Positions 58,133 through 64,000 of a stretch of 64,000 nt of DNA are shown one piece after another. Source of the DNA: Sinorhizobium fredii USDA 257 (GTDB taxonomy: Bacteria > Pseudomonadota > Alphaproteobacteria > Rhizobiales > Rhizobiaceae); assembly GCF_000265205.3 (NCBI RefSeq), contig NC_018000.1, forward strand, positions 6,109,001 through 6,173,000, written 5' to 3'. A program made the translations under genes and the position numbers. The notes below the pieces were generated by a model. That model saw only the letters and a list, made by a program, of their open reading frames with translations. It ran no database searches and had not been told where the DNA came from. The number at the start of each line of letters is the position of its first letter. Position 1 is the stretch's first letter.

Positions 58133-59433
58133 CCACCTTTTCACCCAGAGAGATCGTATCGGAGCTCGACCGCTTCATCATCGGCCAGAAGGACGCCAAA
58201 CGCGCCGTGGCCATCGCATTGCGCAACCGCTGGCGCCGCCAGCAGCTGAGCGACGAGCTGCGCGACGAGGTCATGCCGAAGAACATTCTGATGATCGGCC
58301 CAACCGGCGTCGGCAAGACGGAGATTTCCCGCCGCCTCGCCAAGCTCGCCGGCGCTCCCTTCGTCAAGGTGGAAGCCACCAAGTTCACCGAGGTCGGCTA
58401 TGTCGGCCGCGACGTCGAGCAGATCGTCCGCGACCTCGTCGAGGTCGGCATCACGCTGGTGCGCGAGAAGAAGCGCGCCGACGTCAAGGCCAAGGCCCAC
58501 CAGAATGCCGAAGAGCGCGTACTCGACGCGCTGGTCGGCACGACGGCGTCGCCGGCGACACGCGATTCCTTCCGCAAGAAGCTGAGGGCCAACGAGCTCG
58601 ACGACAAGGAGATCGAGGTCGATATCGCCGAAATCGGCGCGCCCGGCGGCTTCGAGATCCCGGGCATGCCGGGTGCCAATATCGGCGTCCTGAACCTGTC
58701 GGAAATGTTCGGCAAGGCGCTGGGCGGCAGGACCAAAAAGGTCAAGACGACGGTCAAGGATTCCTACGAGCTCCTGGTCAACGACGAATCCGACAAGCTG
58801 CTCGACAATGAGCAGATCCAGCGCGAGGCGATGGCGGCGGCGGAAAACGACGGCATCGTCTTCCTCGACGAGATCGACAAGATCGCCGCCCGCGACGGCG
58901 GCATGGGCGCCGGCGTTTCGCGCGAAGGCGTCCAGCGCGACCTGCTGCCGCTCGTGGAAGGAACGACGGTGGCGACGAAATACGGGCCGGTGAAGACGGA
59001 TCACATCCTCTTCATCGCCTCCGGCGCTTTCCACGTGTCGAAGCCGTCCGATCTGCTGCCCGAGCTGCAGGGGCGCCTGCCGATCCGGGTCGAGCTGCGC
59101 GCCCTGACCAAGGAGGATTTCCGCCGCATCCTGACTGAGACCGAGGCGAGCCTCATTCGCCAGTACAAGGCACTCCTGGAGACGGAGGGCGTGGCGCTCG
59201 ACTTCACCGAGGATGCGATCGACGCGCTCGCGGAGGTCGCCGTGCAGCTCAACGCCAATGTCGAGAACATCGGCGCCCGACGCCTGCAGACGGTGATGGA
59301 ACGCGTCCTCGACGAGATCTCCTTCAACGCGCCCGATCGCGGCGGCGATACGCTGATGATCGACGCGGACTATGTCCAGAAGCATGTCGGCGATCTTGCC
59401 GCCAATACCGACCTGTCGCGCTACATTCTGTGA
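58129..59433 (+). CDS. hslU: HslU ATPase subunit of the HslUV protease
   Basis: HslU is the AAA+ hexamer that unfolds substrates for HslV. The 434-residue protein has [20 protein letters not shown], Walker [21 protein letters not shown], and a variable I-domain (about 100-240) with [20 protein letters not shown]. Walker [17 protein letters not shown] and the sensor-2 region [20 protein letters not shown] follow. It ends in LSRYIL, the tail that docks into HslV. A strong hairpin follows. Confidence 0.98.
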   Translation: MTTFSPREIVSELDRFIIGQKDAKRAVAIALRNRWRRQQLSDELRDEVMPKNILMIGPTGVGKTEISRRLAKLAGAPFVKVEATKFTEVGYVGRDVEQIVRDLVEVGITLVREKKRADVKAKAHQNAEERVLDALVGTTASPATRDSFRKKLRANELDDKEIEVDIAEIGAPGGFEIPGMPGANIGVLNLSEMFGKALGGRTKKVKTTVKDSYELLVNDESDKLLDNEQIQREAMAAAENDGIVFLDEIDKIAARDGGMGAGVSREGVQRDLLPLVEGTTVATKYGPVKTDHILFIASGAFHVSKPSDLLPELQGRLPIRVELRALTKEDFRRILTETEASLIRQYKALLETEGVALDFTEDAIDALAEVAVQLNANVENIGARRLQTVMERVLDEISFNAPDRGGDTLMIDADYVQKHVGDLAANTDLSRYIL

Positions 59434-59481
59434 CGCCGGCGCTGCACTCGCCCGCAAAATAGCGCTGGTCACCGCATCGTG

Positions 59482-59516
59482 GGGCGCCTGTCACTCGACA
59501 GGCGCCCATATATTTT
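59482..59516 (+). terminator. Intrinsic terminator of the hslV-hslU operon
   Basis: GGGCGCCTGTC (59482-59492) pairs perfectly with GACAGGCGCCC (59497-59507) around ACTC, followed by ATATATTTTC. It lies about 50 nt after hslU. Confidence 0.85.
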
Positions 59517-59625
59517 CTAGAGCGAACGCTGATCGGTCGAAAACGGGGCATTATTCCGACATGATTGTGCCCTAGGTGGCCGCGCCCGGACGAATCGGGG
59601 CCCCAGCTTCACAGGAAAATTGAAC

Positions 59626-60576
59626 GTGCGCCTTACCGCCTGCCTGCTTCTTCTCGCCACGCTTTGCTTCTCCGCGGCGCAACCGGCCGCGGCCGAGATT
59701 CGCGTGGTCCCGGAAGGCAACCGGCACGTCGAGCAGCCGCGCGTTCCCGGCGCTTCCCTTCGCCGCACCAAGGCTGGCCGGACCTCCTTCGACGCGAAAT
59801 ACGAGAAGGTGCGCGATTTGCTCGCCAGCGACCGCAATCTCGTCGCGAAGATCAAGTCGATCGCCGCCGCCTACGGTATCGCGCCGATCCACATGATCGG
59901 CGCCATCGTCGGCGAGCACACCTACAATGTCGACGCCTATGACCGCCTGCAGGCCTACTACGTCAAGGCGGCCGCCTATGCCGGCAACAGCTTCCACTTC
60001 GGTTACGACGGCGAATCCGTCGATGAATTCGTCAAGCGTCCGCAATTCGCCGACTGCGCCGGCGAAAAGTCCTCTTACGCGCTGTGGAGCTGCCGCGAGC
60101 GGATCTGGGACAGGGAGTTCCGCGGCCGGTCCGTCGGCGGACAAACTTTCCCGAACAACCGCTTCAGCGCCGTCTTCTTCCAGCCTTTCTTCGCCGGCCA
60201 GACCTTCGGCCTCGGCCAGATCAATCCGCTCACCGCCTTGATGCTGACGGACATGGTATCGCGCGTGTCCGGCTATGATCGTCTCGGCGAGAATAATGCC
60301 GGCGCCGTCTACGAGGCGATCATGGATCCGGATGTCTCGCTCGCCTATATGGCCGCCTCGATCCGGCATTCGATCGATGCCTACCGGTCGGTCGCCGGCA
60401 TGGACATTTCCCACAACCCTGGCCTGACTGCGACGCTCTACAATGTCGGCAGCCCGGACGAGCGCGCCGCTGCACTTGCGGCGAAGAATGCGGGCGGCGA
60501 GGTCCACTGGCCGGAAGAAAACTATTATGGCTGGCTGGTCAACGACAAGCTCACCGAGCTCGAGACCTTGCTTTAG
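59626..60576 (+). CDS. DUF1402 secreted protein
   Basis: This protein of about 316 residues belongs to the DUF1402 family, found in rhizobia and relatives, with no known function. The N-terminus is a clear Sec signal peptide (LTACLLLLATLCFSAAQPAAA, cleavage near AAAE), so it is periplasmic or secreted. The mature part has AYGIAPIHMIGAIVGEHTYN and FFAGQTFGLGQINPLTALML, which look loosely like a lysozyme-like/lytic transglycosylase pattern (E, GLGQI). That resemblance is only suggestive. I chose GTG 59626 (AGGA 9 nt upstream) over TTG 59620. Confidence 0.83.
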   Translation: MRLTACLLLLATLCFSAAQPAAAEIRVVPEGNRHVEQPRVPGASLRRTKAGRTSFDAKYEKVRDLLASDRNLVAKIKSIAAAYGIAPIHMIGAIVGEHTYNVDAYDRLQAYYVKAAAYAGNSFHFGYDGESVDEFVKRPQFADCAGEKSSYALWSCRERIWDREFRGRSVGGQTFPNNRFSAVFFQPFFAGQTFGLGQINPLTALMLTDMVSRVSGYDRLGENNAGAVYEAIMDPDVSLAYMAASIRHSIDAYRSVAGMDISHNPGLTATLYNVGSPDERAAALAAKNAGGEVHWPEENYYGWLVNDKLTELETLL

Positions 60577-60615
60577 GCGGCGGCAGAGCGTCGGACCCCA
60601 TCCGTATCTCGATCG

Positions 60616-60631
60616 CGCTTCACGTGAATCA
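60616..60631. promoter_or_regulatory. ParB-site-like palindrome (13/16) between DUF1402 and P450 genes
   Basis: CGCTTCACGTGAATCA matches the parS consensus at 13 of 16 positions and contains the same central TTCACGTGAA as the site at 50045. It is intergenic. Confidence 0.4.
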
Positions 60632-60688
60632 TCTTCTTGATTGCGCCGTAAAAAACTGAAACGGTAGGCGGTCAGGAAAGGCATCGAC

Positions 60689-62089
60689 ATGGACACGCGA
60701 CCGGAGCCCTTCGAGCCGCCCGCGCCCGTCCCGCGCACCCACATTCCTTCGCGGCTCGAGATCATCCGCACGGTGCTGCGCAATCCGCTCGAACTGTGGG
60801 GCGAGCCCTCCTATACGCTTCCCTGGATCGAGACGAAGTTCATTAACCAGCGGACATTGATCGTCAACGATCCGGGACTCATCCGTTACATTCTCGTCGA
60901 GAATGCCGCCAATTACGAAATGTCGAATGTCCGGCGGCTGATCCTCCGCCCCATCCTGCGCGACGGCCTTTTGACGGCGGAAGGCGAGGTCTGGAAGCGA
61001 TCGCGCAAGGCGATGGCCCCGGTCTTCACGCCCCGCCACGCGAAAGGCTTCGCCGGTCAGATGCTGAGCGTCTCGGAGCATTTCGTCCAGCGCTACGAAC
61101 GTGCCGCTTCCGAGCCCTTCGTCTCCAATGTCGCCGTCGACATGACCGAGCTTACCTTCGAGATCCTCGCCGAAACGCTCTTCTCCGGGGAGATCGCCGT
61201 CGCAAAGGAAGGCTTTGCCGCCAATGTCGAGGAACTGCTGCACCGGATGGGCCGTGTCGATCCGATGGATCTTCTCGTGGCGCCGCCGTGGGTGCCGCGT
61301 CTCACCCGTATTGGGGGTCGAAAGGTGCTCGAACGCTTTCGCGGCGTCGTGTCGGAGACGATGGCGCAGCGCCGGCAGCGCATGGCGGAGGGGCCGGACA
61401 AGGTTCCGAACGATTTCCTGACGCTGCTCCTGCAGCTCGAGAGACCGGAGGGACTTTCGACCTCCGAGATCGAGGACAATATCCTGACCTTCATCGGCGC
61501 CGGTCACGAAACGACGGCCCGGGCGCTCGCCTGGACGCTCTATTGCATCGCCAATACGCCGGCCTATCGCCAGACGATGGAGCGCGAGATCGATTCAGCG
61601 CTGGCAAGCGGCGCCGAACCGGTCGAGTGGCTCGAACGGATGCCGCATGTGCTCGCCGCCTTCGAAGAGGCGCTGCGGCTCTACCCGCCGGCGCCTTCGA
61701 TCAATCGCGCCGCGATCGAGGAGGACGCGTGGACGTCACCGGAAGGCGAGGTTGTCCCGATCCGCAAGGGCATATCAGTGCTGATCATGCCGTGGACGCT
61801 GCATCGTCACGCGCTCTATTGGCAGAAGCCGCGCGCCTTCATGCCCGAGCGCTTCCTTCCCGAAAACCGCGACAAGATCAACCGCTTCCAGTATCTCCCC
61901 TTCGGCGCCGGCCCGCGCATCTGCATCGGCGCGACCTTTGCGCTGCAGGAAGCAGTGATCGCTCTTGCCGTCTTGATGCACCGCTTCCGCTTCGACCTGA
62001 CCGAAGCGACGCATCCCTGGCCCGTGCAGAGGCTGACGACCCAGCCGAGGGGCGGGTTGCCGATGATGGTATCGGTGCGGTCGGGGTAG
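60689..62089 (+). CDS. Cytochrome P450
   Basis: This 466-residue soluble heme-thiolate monooxygenase has an I-helix oxygen-binding LTFIGAGHETTARALAWTLY and the ExxR helix AAFEEALRLYPPAPS. A PERF-like segment AFMPERFLPENRDKINRF follows. The heme loop FGAGPRICIGATFALQEAVI has Cys412 as iron ligand. There is no membrane anchor. The spacing and motifs resemble the CYP102/eukaryotic-like branch more than camphor-type bacterial P450s. No ferredoxin or reductase gene is nearby, so redox partners must come from elsewhere. Substrate unknown. ATG 60689 follows AGGAAAGG. Confidence 0.93.
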   Translation: MDTRPEPFEPPAPVPRTHIPSRLEIIRTVLRNPLELWGEPSYTLPWIETKFINQRTLIVNDPGLIRYILVENAANYEMSNVRRLILRPILRDGLLTAEGEVWKRSRKAMAPVFTPRHAKGFAGQMLSVSEHFVQRYERAASEPFVSNVAVDMTELTFEILAETLFSGEIAVAKEGFAANVEELLHRMGRVDPMDLLVAPPWVPRLTRIGGRKVLERFRGVVSETMAQRRQRMAEGPDKVPNDFLTLLLQLERPEGLSTSEIEDNILTFIGAGHETTARALAWTLYCIANTPAYRQTMEREIDSALASGAEPVEWLERMPHVLAAFEEALRLYPPAPSINRAAIEEDAWTSPEGEVVPIRKGISVLIMPWTLHRHALYWQKPRAFMPERFLPENRDKINRFQYLPFGAGPRICIGATFALQEAVIALAVLMHRFRFDLTEATHPWPVQRLTTQPRGGLPMMVSVRSG

Positions 62090-62408
62090 CATATCCGGCT
62101 GGTCGGGTGGCATCCCCTCTGCCCCGCCGGGCATCTCCCCCACAAGGGGGGAGAACGGCAAGCCGCGGGCTCTCCGCCTTCTATCCCCGACAAACTCACC
62201 TCGTAGCAGGAGGGAGGAATGGCGCCTGGCGGTGCCTCTTTGATCTCCCCCCTTGTGGGGAGATGCCCGGCAGGGCAGTGGGGGTAAGCCTATCAGACTT
62301 TTGAACGTCGCTGTCACGCGATGGATTTTCGCGAAAGTATGCCCTATCACCGGACGATCCTGACCCCTGGCTTCCTCCCGATCCTAGAATAATGGACTTG
62401 AGCAGAAA
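62090..62408. other. 319-nt intergenic region holding a RIME-like element
   Basis: No gene. Most of it is the inverted-repeat element described separately. The last 120 nt before the hyuA-type gene hold no promoter that I could place with confidence. Confidence 0.55.
62114..62284. repeat. RIME-like element: 41-bp inverted repeat arms
   Basis: The left arm (62114-62154) begins CCCCTCTGCCCCGCCGGGCA. The right arm (62244-62284) ends TGCCCGGCAGGGCAGTGGGG. The arms are inverted with few mismatches. Each arm also contains an internal hairpin (CTCCCC...GGGGAG). About 89 nt lie between. This is the two-palindrome design of rhizobial intergenic mosaic elements. Confidence 0.82.
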
Positions 62409-64000
62409 TTGACCTCGCATCTTCTTCTCGGCATCGATACTGGCGGCACCTATACGGACGCCGTTCTTTTCAGTGAAGCGGCGGGTGTCGTCGCCAAGGC
62501 CAAGGCGCTGACGACGCGGCACGATCTTGCCGAAGGCATTTCCGGAGCGGTGGAAGCCGTCCTGAAAAAGGCGCAGGTTCCGGCATCGGCAATCAGCCTC
62601 GTTTCGCTCTCGACGACGCTCGCCACCAATGCGCTCGTCGAAGGCCAGGGCGGCCGCGCCGGGTTGGTGATGATCGGTTTCGGGCCTGAGGATCTGAAGC
62701 GCGACGGCCTCCAGGAGGCGCTGGGGTCGGATCCGGTGATTTTCCTTCCGGGCGGCCATAACGTCCATGGCGGCGAGGCGCCGCTCGACATGAGCGCGCT
62801 CGACGAAGCACTGCCGACGCTTGCCACCGAAGTGTCGTCCTTCGCCATCGCCGGCTACTTCGCCGTGCGCAATCCGGATCACGAGAAACGGGTGCGCGAG
62901 CGCATCCGCGAAGTCTCGCATCTGCCGGTCACCTGCAGCCACGAACTGTCCTCCAAGCTCGGCGGTCCGCGCCGCGCGCTGACGACGCTCCTCAATGCCC
63001 GGCTGGTTTCGATGATCGACCGGCTGGTCGGCTCCTGCGAAGATTTCCTGAAGGAACGTGGCATCGACGTGCCGATGATGGTGGTGCGCGGCGACGGCGC
63101 GCTGATCTCTGCCGCGGAGGCAAGGCTGCGGCCGATCGAGACGATCCTCTCCGGGCCGGCCGCGAGCCTGGTCGGGGCGCGCTATCTGACCGGGCTCGAA
63201 AACGCCGTCGTCTCCGATATCGGCGGCACGACGACGGATGTCGCCGTGCTCGATGCCGGCCGCCCGCGGCTCGACTCGGATGGGGCCGTCGTCGGCGGCT
63301 TCCGCACCATGGTCGAGGCGGTCGCCATGCGCACCTACGGCCTTGGCGGCGATTCGGAGGTGAAGATCAACGATCGCGGCCTCAAAGCGAAGATCGATCT
63401 CGGCCCGCGCCGTTTCCTACCCTTGAGCCTTGCAGCGGCGCTCCATGACGATGCGGTGCTGTCGGTGCTCGACAAGCAGCTGCGGGCGACCCATGCCGGC
63501 CGCCACGACGGCCGTCTTGCCGTGCGCACCGGCCTGCCCGACCATCTGGCGAGCGGCCTTCAGCCGCAGGAGCAGGCCCTATACGACAGGATCGGTCCGG
63601 TGCCGTTGGCGCTCGCCGACCTTATCGTCAGCACGCCGCAGAAGGCGACGCTCGACCGGCTTGTCGCCCGCGGACTGGTGCATATCTGCGGCCTGACGCC
63701 GTCCGACGCGATGCATGTGCTCGGCAGGCAGTCGCAGTGGAATACCGACGCCGCGCTGCTCGGCCTGAAGATCGCTGCCCGGACCAAGGACGGCTCCGGC
63801 CAGCCGATCGCCGCCTCTGCCGAGATGCTGGCGAAAACGATCGTCGACCGGCTGGCGCGGCAATCCTCGGAGGTGATTCTCCAGGCCTGCCTTAACGAGG
63901 ATGGTGCCGGCGCGATCGACCCGGCCTCCTCCCTCGCCGTCGATCGCGCGCTGAAGCGCGAGCCCGGCATCGTCCGCTTTTCGCTCGGCCTCGACCGGCC
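62409..64000 (+). CDS. Hydantoinase/oxoprolinase subunit A family protein (HyuA-like; 3' end outside window)
   Basis: This is an ATP-dependent N-methylhydantoinase/5-oxoprolinase-type A subunit, usually working with a HyuB-type subunit. It begins HLLLGIDTGGTYTDAVLFSE, the actin-like ATPase phosphate-1 motif. It has LVSLSTTLATNALVEGQGGR, ETILSGPAASLVGARYLTGL and VVSDIGGTTTDVAVLDAGRP, all conserved in this family. The only fitting start is TTG 62409, since the ATG at 62392 is out of frame. At least 530 codons are visible without a stop. The partner gene would lie beyond the edge, and the substrate is unknown. Confidence 0.85.
   Translation, partial: MTSHLLLGIDTGGTYTDAVLFSEAAGVVAKAKALTTRHDLAEGISGAVEAVLKKAQVPASAISLVSLSTTLATNALVEGQGGRAGLVMIGFGPEDLKRDGLQEALGSDPVIFLPGGHNVHGGEAPLDMSALDEALPTLATEVSSFAIAGYFAVRNPDHEKRVRERIREVSHLPVTCSHELSSKLGGPRRALTTLLNARLVSMIDRLVGSCEDFLKERGIDVPMMVVRGDGALISAAEARLRPIETILSGPAASLVGARYLTGLENAVVSDIGGTTTDVAVLDAGRPRLDSDGAVVGGFRTMVEAVAMRTYGLGGDSEVKINDRGLKAKIDLGPRRFLPLSLAAALHDDAVLSVLDKQLRATHAGRHDGRLAVRTGLPDHLASGLQPQEQALYDRIGPVPLALADLIVSTPQKATLDRLVARGLVHICGLTPSDAMHVLGRQSQWNTDAALLGLKIAARTKDGSGQPIAASAEMLAKTIVDRLARQSSEVILQACLNEDGAGAIDPASSLAVDRALKREPGIVRFSLGLDR

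Overview
The window is an ordinary, gene-dense, GC-rich stretch of an alphaproteobacterial chromosome. It closely matches the Sinorhizobium/Ensifer group. The basis is gene content and order recalled from rhizobial genomes: secB-Tim44-mltA-smr-gyrB, trpFBA-accD-folC, addAB next to a TsaE fusion, divL-ahcY-ptsH-manX-hprK-chvG-chvI//pckA, and hisB-hisH-hisA-hisF-hisE-coaA//hslV-hslU. Rhizobial palindromic intergenic repeats support this. I saw no insertion sequence, prophage, CRISPR array, rRNA or tRNA. The first gene (secB) and the last gene (a hydantoinase A-type gene) run off the window.

Layout. 1-6.4 kb: secB (cut), fxsA, a Tim44-domain gene with an apparent 1-nt frameshift, mltA, smr, a small XRE regulator and gyrB. 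6.5-9.8 kb: a nitroreductase, a gabD-type aldehyde dehydrogenase and an HpaI-type aldolase. 9.8-19.4 kb: a sugar catabolic island with a GntR regulator, UxaA-family dehydratase, aldo/keto reductase, sugar ABC transporter, zinc dehydrogenase and COG3618 lactonase. 19.6-24.7 kb: intracellular PHB depolymerase, a DUF2852 protein, a YgjP-type metalloprotease and an unassigned GNAT-like/FAD-oxidoreductase pair. 24.8-30.5 kb: trpF-trpB-trpA-accD-folC, then trxA on the other strand. 30.6-42.1 kb (minus strand): divL, tsaE-amgK fusion, murU-like, addB, addA. 42.4-50.0 kb: ahcY, the PTS regulatory proteins HPr/EIIA-Man/HprK, ChvG-ChvI, and divergent pckA. 50.2-52.0 kb: arfB, a frameshifted BON-LysM gene and alkB. 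52.1-56.8 kb (minus strand): his operon plus coaA. 57-64 kb: hslV-acetyltransferase-hslU, a DUF1402 protein, an orphan cytochrome P450, a RIME-like repeat and a hyuA-type gene.

How the genes fit together. The sugar island contains most steps of a non-phosphorylative aldose pathway (uptake, oxidation to lactone, hydrolysis, dehydration, aldol cleavage). The L-fucose/L-galactose/D-arabinose family is the best guess. Two near-identical palindromes in front of the dehydratase and the transporter look like operators for the divergent GntR protein. The ChvG/ChvI-HprK-PTS-pckA block joins envelope or acid sensing with carbon regulation. The tsaE-amgK fusion plus murU-like gene suggest MurNAc recycling. 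divL carries Tyr where histidine kinases have His.

I did not find a clearly novel multi-gene system. The most useful leads are the sugar island with its shared operator, two single-base frameshifts, ParB-site-like palindromes, a perfect-arm palindrome upstream of ahcY, and the uncharacterised GNAT-like/FAD pair.
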